Shown: one piece after another, positions 1 to 9,142 of the stretch
Numbering within the stretch: the stretch's first letter is position 1
Layout of the letters: every line of letters begins with the position of its first letter
NCBI GenBank assembly: GCA_937124585.1
Contig: CAKZKT010000144.1
Location: 1 to 64,000, forward strand
DNA: 64,000 bases
Source: an uncultured Anaerolineae bacterium
GTDB lineage: Bacteria; Chloroflexota; Anaerolineae; CG2-30-64-16
Direction: 5' to 3'
The notes under the pieces: generated by a model
What the model was told of the DNA's origin: nothing
Databases searched by the model: none
What the model saw: the letters and a program-made list of their open reading frames with translations, nothing else
Program-made: the position numbers and the translations under genes

Positions 1-87
1 TTCTGATTCGCCTTCCGCGCAGTGCATCCTGGAGGCAGGGGCCCTCCCCGGGTCCTTGCCTTCTTCGTTTTCAAAGCCGGATCGTGG

Positions 88-345
88 CTACTTCGCCGCC
101 GGCGCAGGCAGGGTCACCGAGCCGAGGAATCGCGTGCCGCGGTCATACAGAAGGAATCGCACACTCTTGGCCCTGGGATCCATGGCCACTTCCTGGTCGA
201 AGGGCAATCCCTCCTTCGCGGCGTCAACCAGCTGCTGCTTCGGAAGCTTCAGGTTGAAGGTCATCGGCTGGGTGGCGCCCAGCAGGTTCCTGCCGTCGTA
301 CTGCGCGTATATCACGGAAACCTGGCCGACGGCATGGCCCAGGTG
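88..345 (-). pseudogene. C-terminal remnant of a protein resembling the tail of VWA-domain-related proteins
   Basis: Minus-frame tail QVSVIYAQYDGRNLLGATQPMTFNLKLP...VRFLLYDRGTRFLGSVTLPAPAAK looks like genuine protein. Upstream of about 345 the frame becomes low-quality antisense sequence. Boundary approximate. Confidence 0.4.
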
Positions 346-681
346 ATGGGCGCGGGCGATGTGACGGTGCTGAGCCGAGATGCGGAGCGCGTTTTTTCGG
401 CCGGCGACCGCTTCTCCCTGGCCGAGTTCGGCCCTTTCACCTGGCCTGCGCCCGAAGCGGGCCTGCCGCCGGGCGCCTGGGCCGAGGCACTGGCCGCGCA
501 CGAGGCTGATCACGCGGCGCCCGCGCCGTCTGCCGAGGTGCTGGCGCTGGTCGCCGAACGGGAGGCCGCGCGGCGGCGCCGGGATTGGGCCGCGGCCGAC
601 GCCCTGCGCACGCGCATTGCGGCCCTGGGCTGGCAGGTGCAGGATACGCCGGAAGGGCCCCAGTGCGTGCCGGTCACGTAG
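335..681 (+). CDS. short protein or remnant with a CysS C-terminal-like helical tail
   Basis: MAQVMGAGDVTVLSRDAERVFSAGDRFSLAEFGPF...LALVAEREAARRRRDWAAADALRTRIAALGWQVQDTPEGPQ resembles the end of cysteinyl-tRNA synthetases, but no catalytic domain precedes it. Confidence 0.4.
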
Positions 682-779
682 ATTGCGGTTTGACGCTCGG
701 AGCGAGGGACGGCCGATAGTTGCCCTGCGGCACAAGGGCCCGTGAGCCTCGATTCTACATGACAGTTGGATGATTCGCT

Positions 780-2081
780 ATGATCTGGGATTTTCAAGAC
801 ACCCTCTCCCGCCGGTTGCTGCTGTGGTCGGCGCTGAGCATCGTCGCCGGCGCAGTTCTGCTGCTGGCCGGCAGCGATTTCTGGCGCGGGTTCGGCCTGC
901 AAGCGGCCGTCTGGGGCGCCATTGATGCGGCCATCGCGCTGTTCGGGCAGCGCTCTGCGGTCAAGCGCCGGGCCAAGGGGCCCTTCACGGCCGAGGCGCG
1001 CGCCGCGGAGGCGGCCAAACTGCGTCGGCTGTTGTGGATCAACACGGGGCTGGATGTCCTGTATGTGGCCGGTGGACTGGTTTTGGTGTATACTCTGGGC
1101 GCTCGCGATCCTTTTGCGGCCGGCAACGGCTGGGGCATCGTCCTCCAGGGCGGCTTCTTGTTTGTCTTCGATCTGCTGCACGCGCTGGCGGTCCCCTGCC
1201 GGGAACGGGCGCTGCCCGTGGCAGATCTCTTCTCCAGGCCCGAGCATGCCGCGTTCCACCTGGACGGACGGCCCGGCGCGCTGCGTTCCGAGGCAAGCCC
1301 CGGCGATACCCCTGCCGCCCTGCTGGTGCACGGTTTTGGCGGCACCCCGGCCGAGATGCGCGGCCTGGCCGAGGCGTTGCACCGGGAGGGGTGGACGGTG
1401 CAAGCGATCCTGCTCCCCGGTTTCGGCGCCGACATCGCCACGTTGACCGAGCGACGGCACGAAGAGTGGCAGGATGCCGTGGCCGCGGCGGCGCAAGAGC
1501 TGCGGGAAGCGGGGCACCGGCCGCTGTTGTTGGCGGGTTACTCCATGGGCGCCACGCTGACCCTGGCGCTCGCCGGACAAGTCCGGCCCGACGGCGTGAT
1601 CGCGTTGGCGCCGTTCTACTGGTCGGAGAAACCGTGGACCCGGATCGTCGAGTTCTTTGTGCGGCCGTTTCTGCCCATCGGATTCCGGCCGCTGCGCAAG
1701 GCCGATTTCGGTGACCCAAAGCTGCGCGAAGGGATTGCCAGGTTCGTGCCCGGCGTTAACCTGGATGATCCCGCCACGCAGGCCGCCATGCGCGATTTCC
1801 GCCTGCCGTTGGGTCTGATTGACCAGGTGCGCATGCTCTCGCGGCGGATGTGGGCCGTGTTGCCCCAGATCAACCTGCCGGTGCTGCTGGTGCAGGGCGT
1901 CCACGACAGCGTCGTGCGCGTGCCGCAGACACGGCGCCTGCTGGAACGGTTTCCCAACGCCGTGCAGTACGTTGAAGTCGAGAGCGAACACGACTTGACC
2001 CTGTCGGAGAACCCCGCGTGGCCGCAAGTGGAAGCGGCGGTGGTGGCGTTCGCGCGGAGGCTTTCAGAAGGCGAAGCCTGA
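780..2081 (+). CDS. alpha/beta hydrolase with N-terminal multi-TM domain
   Basis: 433 aa; hydrophobic N-terminus, then LLVHGFGGTPAEM oxyanion motif, GYSMGA nucleophile elbow and a C-terminal SEHD. Confidence 0.85.
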   Translation: MIWDFQDTLSRRLLLWSALSIVAGAVLLLAGSDFWRGFGLQAAVWGAIDAAIALFGQRSAVKRRAKGPFTAEARAAEAAKLRRLLWINTGLDVLYVAGGLVLVYTLGARDPFAAGNGWGIVLQGGFLFVFDLLHALAVPCRERALPVADLFSRPEHAAFHLDGRPGALRSEASPGDTPAALLVHGFGGTPAEMRGLAEALHREGWTVQAILLPGFGADIATLTERRHEEWQDAVAAAAQELREAGHRPLLLAGYSMGATLTLALAGQVRPDGVIALAPFYWSEKPWTRIVEFFVRPFLPIGFRPLRKADFGDPKLREGIARFVPGVNLDDPATQAAMRDFRLPLGLIDQVRMLSRRMWAVLPQINLPVLLVQGVHDSVVRVPQTRRLLERFPNAVQYVEVESEHDLTLSENPAWPQVEAAVVAFARRLSEGEA

Positions 2082-2099
2082 CATCATTTTGAACATCGC

Positions 2100-2861
2100 A
2101 TGAAGGAGACGTTGAAGCAAACCGTCGCCGCCGTGCGCGCTGCCTTCGGGAGCGCGACACCGCTGCTTGTCGCCTGGGTGATGGCGCTGCTGGCCATGCC
2201 TTTTGCCCAGTGGGCCGCGGGCTATCCGGGGTTGATCGCCGGGGTCATCGTGGGTGTCCTGCTACAGGTGCTGTTGGCCGTCTTCTTCCTGGCGCAAGCG
2301 GCCGGTGTCCGCCGCGCCGTCCTCACGGCCCTGGTCGTCATCCCCGTTGCCTGGGCCTCTGAGGCGTTGGGCTCCAAGACCGGCTTCCCGTTCGGCGCGT
2401 ACGACTACACGGCGGCGCTTCAGCCGCAACTGCTGGGCGTGCCGCTGCTCATCCCGCTGGCATGGCTCATGATGTTGCCGCCTGCGTGGGCCGTGGCGCA
2501 GCGGGTTACCGGCCAGGCTTCTGGCCCGGCCTTCGTGATCGTCAGCGCTTTGGCGTTTACGGCGTGGGATCTCTTCCTCGACCCGCAGATGGTCTACTGG
2601 GGCTTGTGGGCCTGGGAGGAGGGGGGCGCGTATTTTGGCATCCCGCTGGTCAACTTCGCCGGCTGGTTGCTGGTCTCCGGCCTGATCACGGTGCTGGCCC
2701 GTCCACCCGCCCTGCCCGAAAAGCCGCTCATCGTCATCTACGCGCTGACCTGGCTCATCGAGACCGTCGGCCAGATCGTGTTTTGGCGGCTTTACGGCCC
2801 GGCAGCCTTCGGCTTCGTCGGCATGGGGCTGTTCGTGTGGCTGGCGTGGCGCAGGCGCTGA
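2100..2861 (+). CDS. cruF: carotenoid biosynthesis protein, CruF-like carotenoid 1,2-hydratase family
   Basis: 253 aa multi-TM; EALGSKTGFPFGAYDYTAALQPQLLGVPLLIPLAWLMM and AWDLFLDPQMV match this family; next to CrtI genes. Confidence 0.8.
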   Translation: MKETLKQTVAAVRAAFGSATPLLVAWVMALLAMPFAQWAAGYPGLIAGVIVGVLLQVLLAVFFLAQAAGVRRAVLTALVVIPVAWASEALGSKTGFPFGAYDYTAALQPQLLGVPLLIPLAWLMMLPPAWAVAQRVTGQASGPAFVIVSALAFTAWDLFLDPQMVYWGLWAWEEGGAYFGIPLVNFAGWLLVSGLITVLARPPALPEKPLIVIYALTWLIETVGQIVFWRLYGPAAFGFVGMGLFVWLAWRRR

Positions 2862-2916
2862 GGAGTCGGCATGGGGCTGTTCGTGTGGCTGGCGTGGCCC
2901 AGGCGCTGAGGAGTCG
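2821..2916. repeat. 48-bp tandem duplication (2 copies, 1 mismatch) spanning the cruF stop codon
   Basis: gcatggggctgttcgtgtggctggcgtggcgcaggcgctgaggagtcg at 2821-2868, repeated at 2869-2916 with gcgcag>gcccag. Confidence 0.95.
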
Positions 2917-2926
2917 GGAGAAGGAG

Positions 2927-3037
2927 GATTCGCCGATTCGCCCATTCGCCCATTCGCCGATTCGCCCATTCGCCCATTCGCCCATTCGCCGATTCGCTGA
3001 CTCGCCCATTCGCTCATTCGCTCATTCGCTCATTCGC
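2927..3037. repeat. 8-bp tandem repeat array (SATTCGCY, about 14 units) abutting the plsY ATG
   Basis: gattcgcc/cattcgcc/cattcgct octamers in register from 2927; last unit truncated at 3037 immediately before ATG at 3038. Confidence 0.95.
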
Positions 3038-3637
3038 ATGACCGCACTTATCTGGACTCTCATCGGTTTCCTGTCCGGCTCCTTGCCTTTCTCCGTATGG
3101 CTAGGGAAGCTCGTGCTGCACACCGACATTCGCCGCTATGGCGACGGCAATCCCGGAGCGACCAACGTGTTTCGCGCCGGGAACTTCGGCGCCGGGATGC
3201 TGGCCGTGTTCCTGGACATGCTCAAAGGCGCTGCACCGGTGGCCCTGGCGCGCTACGTCTTCGACGTGACCGGCTGGGGCCTGGTGGCTGTGACGGTGGC
3301 GCCGATCCTGGGCCACGCGTTCTCGCCGTTCCTGCGCTTCCGTGGCGGCAAGGCGCTGGCCGCCGCCTTCGGCGCGTGGACCGCGCACACGGTGCCGTTC
3401 GGCCCCTTCGTCATGGGCTTCTCGGTGTTCGTCTTCCACAAGCTGCAGACGATCCCGGGCTGGGCCGTCATGGCTGCGCTGACGGTGCTGCTGGGCTTCC
3501 TCGTGCTCACCGCGGCGAGCTGGCCCCTGTTGGCTGCCTGGGCCGCGACGAGCGTGCTCCTGGCCTGGACCCATCGCAACGATCTGCGCCAACGGCCGGC
3601 GCTGCGGCCGGGCGTGCGAAAGTGGCTGGGGCGCTGA
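3038..3637 (+). CDS. plsY: glycerol-3-phosphate acyltransferase PlsY family
   Basis: MTALIWTLIGFLSGSLPFSVWLG...RRYGDGNPGATNVFR...LGHAFSPFLRFRGGKALAAAFG are PlsY signatures. Longer ORF (2462) rejected. Confidence 0.9.
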   Translation: MTALIWTLIGFLSGSLPFSVWLGKLVLHTDIRRYGDGNPGATNVFRAGNFGAGMLAVFLDMLKGAAPVALARYVFDVTGWGLVAVTVAPILGHAFSPFLRFRGGKALAAAFGAWTAHTVPFGPFVMGFSVFVFHKLQTIPGWAVMAALTVLLGFLVLTAASWPLLAAWAATSVLLAWTHRNDLRQRPALRPGVRKWLGR

Positions 3638-3651
3638 GATCGTGAGGCCTC

Positions 3652-4821
3652 ATGTATTTCATCTGGCTCTATTCCTTGAGTTCGGCCAGCGCCTTCGTCG
3701 GCTGCCTGGTGGTCTTGACACTGATCAATTGGCGGCTGATGCGCCGGATAGAGCGCGCGCCCGCGCCGCGTTCGCATCCGCGCGTCTCGGTGCTGGTTCC
3801 GGCGCGCAACGAGGAGGCCAACATCGGCGAATGCGTGCGCTCGCTGCTGGCGCAGGACTACCCCGACTTCGAGGTGGTGGTCCTGGATGACCGCTCCACC
3901 GACCGCACCGCCGAGATCCTGGCCGGACTGCAACAAGACAACGCCTCCGACAGGCGCCTGCGCGTGATCACCGGCCAGGAGCTGCCACCGGGCTGGCTGG
4001 GCAAGCATTGGGCCTGCCATCAACTGGCCGAGGCTGCGGACGGCGAACTGCTGCTCTTCACCGACGCCGACACGCGGCACGGGCTGCAGTCGCTGCGTCA
4101 CGGGGTGGCTGCCCTGCAGGCCGAACGAGCCGATATGCTGACCGCCTTCCCGCACGAGATCGTGGTCAGCTGGGCCGAGAAGCTGGTGGTGCCGGTGTTC
4201 CCCTTCAGCATCTTCACCTTCCTGCCGCTGATCGTGGCCTACAACGTGCGCGCTCCTGCCTTCTCGGCAGCCATCGGCCAGTACATGCTCTTCAGCCGCC
4301 GCGCCTACCGCCAGATCGGCGGCTACGCGGCCATCCGGAGCCGGCCGGTGGACGACGTGGCGCTGGCGCAGCAGATCAAGGCGCACGGCCTGCGCTGGCG
4401 CCTGGCCGATGCCACTCGCGATGTCCGCTGTCGGATGTATCAGAACGCGGCCCAGGTTTTCGAGGGGTTCAGCAAGAACCTGTTCGCGGGCTTCGGCTAC
4501 CGGCTGCTGCCGTTCGTCTTCGTCTGGACGTGGCTGGCGATCATCTTCTTCCTGCCGCTCGGCGTCGTGCTCCTGGGGCTGGCCGGCGCAGCGATCCCGC
4601 CCCTGGACCTGGCCATCGCCGGGGCAGGGACGGCCTTTGCGCTGGCGCTCTGGGGGCTGTCGCATGTGCGGTTCAGGTTCCCCCTCTACCTGGTGCCGCT
4701 CTACCCGGTCAGCATGATCCTGGCGTTGATCATCGCCGGCCGGTCGGTGGCCCTGGCGGTGAGGGGTCAGGCCACGTGGAAGGGCCGGACGCTGATCCGG
4801 CCGCAGGTACGCTGGTGGTGA
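3652..4821 (+). CDS. GT2 glycosyltransferase, CrtQ/CruC-like (carotenoid glycosyltransferase candidate)
   Basis: VSVLVPARNEEANIGECVRSLLAQDYPDFEVVVLDDRSTDRT...LLLFTDADT with C-terminal TM segments; inside carotenoid cluster. Confidence 0.8.
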   Translation: MYFIWLYSLSSASAFVGCLVVLTLINWRLMRRIERAPAPRSHPRVSVLVPARNEEANIGECVRSLLAQDYPDFEVVVLDDRSTDRTAEILAGLQQDNASDRRLRVITGQELPPGWLGKHWACHQLAEAADGELLLFTDADTRHGLQSLRHGVAALQAERADMLTAFPHEIVVSWAEKLVVPVFPFSIFTFLPLIVAYNVRAPAFSAAIGQYMLFSRRAYRQIGGYAAIRSRPVDDVALAQQIKAHGLRWRLADATRDVRCRMYQNAAQVFEGFSKNLFAGFGYRLLPFVFVWTWLAIIFFLPLGVVLLGLAGAAIPPLDLAIAGAGTAFALALWGLSHVRFRFPLYLVPLYPVSMILALIIAGRSVALAVRGQATWKGRTLIRPQVRWW

Positions 4822-4825
4822 GGGC

Positions 4826-6364
4826 ATGAGCAAAACCGTTGTGGTGATCGGCGCGGGGATCGGCGGGCTGAGCGCGGCGATCCGGCTGGCAGCCGCGGGC
4901 CAGCGGGTGATCGTGCTGGAGAAGAACGCGGCCGTCGGCGGCAAGATGGGCGAGGTGCTACGGGCAGGATTCCGCTGGGACACCGGCCCGTCGGTGATCA
5001 CCATGCACCATGTCTTCGAGGACCTGTTCCGGGCCGCGGGCCGGCGGCTCGAGGATTACATCGAGCTGTTGCCGGTGGAACCGCTGACCCGTTACTTCTA
5101 TCCCGATGGCACGGTCCTCGACGTCACGCGCGACCTGGCGCGCATGGTCGAGCAGATCCGCCGGCTGGACGAGCACGACGTCGAAGGCTACCTGGCATAC
5201 CTGAGCTATGTGGCCCGGCTGCACCGGGTGACCGGGCCGGCGTTCATCTACGGCGCGCCGCCCACCTGGCGCACGGTGACGCAGGTCGCGCTGGCCGACG
5301 CGCTGCGGCTGGAGCCGTGGCTGACCATGGACGCAGCCATCCGGCGCTATGTCCGGTCGCCGCACCTGCGTCAACTGCTGGGCCGCTTTGCCACCTATGT
5401 CGGCGGCAGCCCCTTCCGCGCGCCGGCCACGCTGAACGTCATCGCGCACGTGGAGCTGAACGAAGGCATCTGGTATCCCCGCGGGGGCATCTACGCCATC
5501 GCGGCGGTGCTGGAAAGGCTGGCGCGCGAACTGGGCGTGACGATCCGCACGGGGTGCGCGGTGAAGCAGATCCACGTGTCGGCCGCGTCGCGCGCCACCG
5601 GCGTCATCCTGGCCGATGGGGAGCAGATCGCGGCCGACGCGGTGCTGTCCAACGTGGACGTGGCCCACACCCTGACCAACTTGCTGCCGCGGCCAGCCGT
5701 AGACCTCCGTCAGTTGCGCGCCATCACCCGCGCTGATCCGTCGTGCTCCGGCTTCATCCTGCTCCTGGGTGTGCGGGGCGAGTTCCCCCAGCTGGCCCAG
5801 CACAACATCTTCTTCTCGGCCGACTATCGGCGCGAGTTCGACGACATCTTTCGCCGTGGGGTGCCGCCGGACGAGCCCACCGTCTACATCGCGATCACGG
5901 CCAAGGCCGACCCCGATCACGCGCCGGCCGGCCACGAGAACTGGTTCGTGTTGGTGAACGCGCCTGCGGCCGGGCCGGGGTTCGACTGGGAGCGGGGGAA
6001 GGCCGGGTATCGTGACCGCGTCCTGGCGACCCTGGCGCGTTTCGGCCTGGACGTGCGCGACCGCCTCGTCGCGGAGGAGGTCTTCACCCCGGCCGACCTG
6101 GCGCGGCAGACCGGCAGCTGGCGCGGCGCGCTCTACGGCGCGTCGCCCAACAGCGCGTTGGCGGCGTTCCGTCGGCCGCCCGTGCGCGATCCTCGCGTGG
6201 CCGGGCTCTACTACGCGGGTGGGACCACCCATCCCGGCGGTGGCGTGCCCATGGTGATCTTGTCGGGCCGGCTGGCGGCGCAGACCATTGTGGATGATTG
6301 CGCGCCAGAATCGACGTTTCGGCAAGGAGATGCTTCACTGACGGCTCGTCGCAACGCATCTTGA
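4826..6364 (+). CDS. CrtI-type carotenoid desaturase (possibly CrtD/CrtP-like)
   Basis: VVVIGAGIGGLSAAIRLAAAG FAD motif; YVGGSPFRAPATLNVIAHVELNEGIWYPRGGIYAIAAVLERLA; C-terminal YYAGGTTHPGGGVPMV. Confidence 0.85.
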   Translation: MSKTVVVIGAGIGGLSAAIRLAAAGQRVIVLEKNAAVGGKMGEVLRAGFRWDTGPSVITMHHVFEDLFRAAGRRLEDYIELLPVEPLTRYFYPDGTVLDVTRDLARMVEQIRRLDEHDVEGYLAYLSYVARLHRVTGPAFIYGAPPTWRTVTQVALADALRLEPWLTMDAAIRRYVRSPHLRQLLGRFATYVGGSPFRAPATLNVIAHVELNEGIWYPRGGIYAIAAVLERLARELGVTIRTGCAVKQIHVSAASRATGVILADGEQIAADAVLSNVDVAHTLTNLLPRPAVDLRQLRAITRADPSCSGFILLLGVRGEFPQLAQHNIFFSADYRREFDDIFRRGVPPDEPTVYIAITAKADPDHAPAGHENWFVLVNAPAAGPGFDWERGKAGYRDRVLATLARFGLDVRDRLVAEEVFTPADLARQTGSWRGALYGASPNSALAAFRRPPVRDPRVAGLYYAGGTTHPGGGVPMVILSGRLAAQTIVDDCAPESTFRQGDASLTARRNAS

Positions 6365-6399
6365 GCCGTTAACTCGTTCAGCATCACCAAAGAGGTATC

Positions 6400-7884
6400 A
6401 TGATGAAATCAGTCATCATTATCGGCGCGGGCATGGGCGGCCTTGCTGCTGCGTTGCGCCTGCGGCACATGGGTTTCGACGTCACCGTCATCGAGAAACA
6501 GAAGCGGCCCGGCGGCCGCTCCAACGTCCTCCAGGAGCAAGGCTTCCGGGTGGACATCGGCCCGACCATCCTGGTCATGAAGGACACTTTTGAGGAAACC
6601 TATCGCGCCATCGGCCAGGACATCAACCGGCGCATCAAGTTCGCGCCGCTCGACCCCAACTATCGCATCTACTACCACGATGGCACGTACATTGACCTGT
6701 ACAATAGCATGGCGAAACTGGCAGCCGAGTGCGAGCGGGTGGAGCCGGGGGTCACCACGCGGCTGTTCCGCTTCATCGGCGACAGCGCGAGGAAATACGA
6801 GCTGGGCATGGACTTCGTGGCGCGCAACTACGACCGCATCACCGACCTGGCCAACCCGTCGGCGGCGTTGCGCCTGATCCAAACCGGCGCGTACCAGAAC
6901 CTCTTCGCCCAGGTGGGCAGCTACTTCAAGACCGACAAGCTGCGCAAAGCATTCAGCTTCCACTCCATGTTCCTGGGCCTGTCGCCGTTCGACGCGCTGG
7001 CCATGTACAGCCTGATCACCTACGCCGACCTGGTGGAGGGGATGCAGTTTCCCATGGGCGGGATCTACAGCATCGTGGAGGATATGGTGAAGCTGGCCGG
7101 CGAGATGGGGGTCACCCTGCGCACCGGGACACCGGTGGAGGAGATCATCGTGGAGGGCGGCCGCGCGCGCGGGGTGCGGTTGGCCGGCGGCGAAGTCGTG
7201 CGCGCCGATATCGTGGTCTCCAACGCCGACCTGGTGTACACGTACAAGAAGCTGGTGCCGGCCCAATACCGAAGGATCTACACCGACGCCCGGCTCGACC
7301 GCATGGAGTACGCCTGCTCCGGCTACCTGCTCTACCTGGGGGTGGACAAGACCTATCCGCACATGCGGCACCAGGCGCTCTACTTCTCGGAGGACTACCG
7401 GGCCAACCTGGACGCCATCTTCCGCACCAAGACGCTGCCCGAAGACCCGTCTTTCCACCTGAACAACCCGACGATCACCGATCCCAGCCTGGCACCGCCG
7501 GGCCACAGCGCGCTCTACCTGTTGGCGCCCATGCCCAACTTGCAGGGCAACGTGAACTGGGACGAGGCCGCGCCGGTGGTGCGGGAGAAGCTGCTGCGGC
7601 AGCTGGAACGGCTGGTGGACCCGGATATCCGGAAGCATATCGTCTGGGAGCGCCAGTACCGGCCCACCGACTGGCTGCACGACATCAACGCGCCCTACGG
7701 CGTGGCATTCGGCTCGCTGTCGCACGGCTTCTTCCAGTCTTCCTACTTCCGGCCGCACAACGTGGCGCGCGACATCCCCGGCCTCTACTTCGTCGGCCAG
7801 GGCACCTATCCGGGGATCGGCATGCCCATGGTGATGCTGTCCGCCCGGCTGTTGGCGGAGCGGCTGCAACGCGAGGCATCATAA
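6400..7884 (+). CDS. crtI: phytoene desaturase family protein
   Basis: VIIIGAGMGGLAAALRLRHMGFDVTVIEKQKRPGGRSNVLQEQGFRVDIGPTILVM; C-terminal YFVGQGTYPGIGMPMVMLSA. Confidence 0.85.
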   Translation: MMKSVIIIGAGMGGLAAALRLRHMGFDVTVIEKQKRPGGRSNVLQEQGFRVDIGPTILVMKDTFEETYRAIGQDINRRIKFAPLDPNYRIYYHDGTYIDLYNSMAKLAAECERVEPGVTTRLFRFIGDSARKYELGMDFVARNYDRITDLANPSAALRLIQTGAYQNLFAQVGSYFKTDKLRKAFSFHSMFLGLSPFDALAMYSLITYADLVEGMQFPMGGIYSIVEDMVKLAGEMGVTLRTGTPVEEIIVEGGRARGVRLAGGEVVRADIVVSNADLVYTYKKLVPAQYRRIYTDARLDRMEYACSGYLLYLGVDKTYPHMRHQALYFSEDYRANLDAIFRTKTLPEDPSFHLNNPTITDPSLAPPGHSALYLLAPMPNLQGNVNWDEAAPVVREKLLRQLERLVDPDIRKHIVWERQYRPTDWLHDINAPYGVAFGSLSHGFFQSSYFRPHNVARDIPGLYFVGQGTYPGIGMPMVMLSARLLAERLQREAS

Positions 7885-7888
7885 AAAC

Positions 7889-7925
7889 GCCCCCTTCTCC
7901 CCGACCGGGCGGAGCAGAAGGGGGC
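7889..7925 (-). terminator. Rho-independent terminator of M42 gene (convergent with crtI)
   Basis: gcccccttct / agaagggggc 10-bp perfect stem; followed on minus strand by GTTTTTAT. Confidence 0.7.
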
Positions 7926-7968
7926 CGCGGAGAATGCCAGAGGTCGCCGTCTCTGACGACGCCCTGGG

Positions 7969-9027
7969 TCACGGCGTGAAGTCGGTGTCGTCCTTCACGC
8001 GCAGAATGAACGCGGCGAGCAGCCGGGAGACGTTCTCCAGATCATCCAGGGAGATGATCTCGGCCGCCGTGTGCATGTAGCGCAGCGGGATGCTCACCAG
8101 ACCGGTGGCGACGCCGGCGCGCGTCAGCTGGATGGCATTGGCGTCGGTGCCGGTGCCGCCCGGCGCGGCCTCGATCTGATACGGGATCCCCTCAGCCTCG
8201 GCCGTCTCGATCAACATGCGCTCGACGACCGGATTGATGTTCGGCCCGCGCGCAATGGCCGGCCCGCCGCCCAGCTTGATCTCGCCCACCCGCTTGCGAT
8301 CCATGTCCGGATGATCGGTCGCATGGCACACGTCCACTGCGATGCCGACCTTCGGGTCAATGCCGTAGGTGCTGGTGCGCGCGCCGCGCAGCCCCACCTC
8401 CTCCTGAACGGTCGAGACAGCATAGACGGACGCATCGAAGGTTTTGCCCTGCAACAGCCGCAGCACCTCGCCCACGGCAAAGCTGCCGGCCTTGTCGTCG
8501 AACGCGCGCGAGGCGGCCACCGAGCCGCGCACGATCTCGAAACTCTCCGCGTAGGTGATCGGGTCGCCCACGCGCACCAGCGACTCGGCCTCCTTCTTGT
8601 CCTTGACGCCGATATCAATCCAGAGGTCCTGGATCTCCAGCTTCTTCTTGCGATCCTCCTCGGTCATCACGTGAATCGCCTTTTTGCCGGTGACGCCGGG
8701 CACAGGGCCGTTCTTCGTGTGGATGCGCACGCGGCGGCCGGGGATGATGTTGAGATCGAAGCCGCCGATGGTCTTGAAGAAAATATAGCCGTCCTCGTTG
8801 ATGTAGTTGACCATGAAACCCAGTTCGTCCACGTGGCCGGCCAGCAGGATACGCGTGGGGCGCCCCTCGTGCAACGCGGCGATGCAATTGCCGTGCATGT
8901 CGGTCGTGATCCGATCGGCATAGGGTGCCATATATTGCCGCCACACTTTCTGAGCAGGCTGCTCAAACCCCGACGGGCTCGGGGCGGCCAGGAGATCCTT
9001 CAGAAATGCCAGAGAACGTTCGTCCAC
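7969..9027 (-). CDS. M42 family metallopeptidase (glutamyl aminopeptidase/endoglucanase-like)
   Basis: ILLAGHVDELGFMVNYI, SRAFDDKAGSF, VQEEVGLRGA, GGTGTDANAIQLTRAGV, LRYMHTAAEIISLDDL. Confidence 0.9.
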   Translation of the reverse strand: MDERSLAFLKDLLAAPSPSGFEQPAQKVWRQYMAPYADRITTDMHGNCIAALHEGRPTRILLAGHVDELGFMVNYINEDGYIFFKTIGGFDLNIIPGRRVRIHTKNGPVPGVTGKKAIHVMTEEDRKKKLEIQDLWIDIGVKDKKEAESLVRVGDPITYAESFEIVRGSVAASRAFDDKAGSFAVGEVLRLLQGKTFDASVYAVSTVQEEVGLRGARTSTYGIDPKVGIAVDVCHATDHPDMDRKRVGEIKLGGGPAIARGPNINPVVERMLIETAEAEGIPYQIEAAPGGTGTDANAIQLTRAGVATGLVSIPLRYMHTAAEIISLDDLENVSRLLAAFILRVKDDTDFTP

Positions 9028-9142
9028 GAGTCGTTGCTCCTGAAATGGTATCTCGCGCCATTATCCCCGATTTGGCGTCGGATGAGAAATTCACGACCAA
9101 CGCGCATCAACGACGATGGGAACTGGGCCGATGTCATGACGA

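Noticed and set aside
510-2027. 505-aa minus ORF
   Set aside because: Antisense to the alpha/beta hydrolase; Arg/Gln/His/Pro-rich shadow ORF typical of high GC, no motifs.
2927-3037. CRISPR-like direct repeats
   Set aside because: 8-bp units with no spacers; it is a simple tandem array.
2462-3037. N-terminal 192 aa of the 391-aa ORF ending in PlsY
   Set aside because: It is the shifted frame of cruF plus translated octamer repeats; PlsY homology starts at 3038.
3253-5004. 583-aa minus ORF
   Set aside because: Antisense shadow of plsY, GT and crtI; no recognisable domains.
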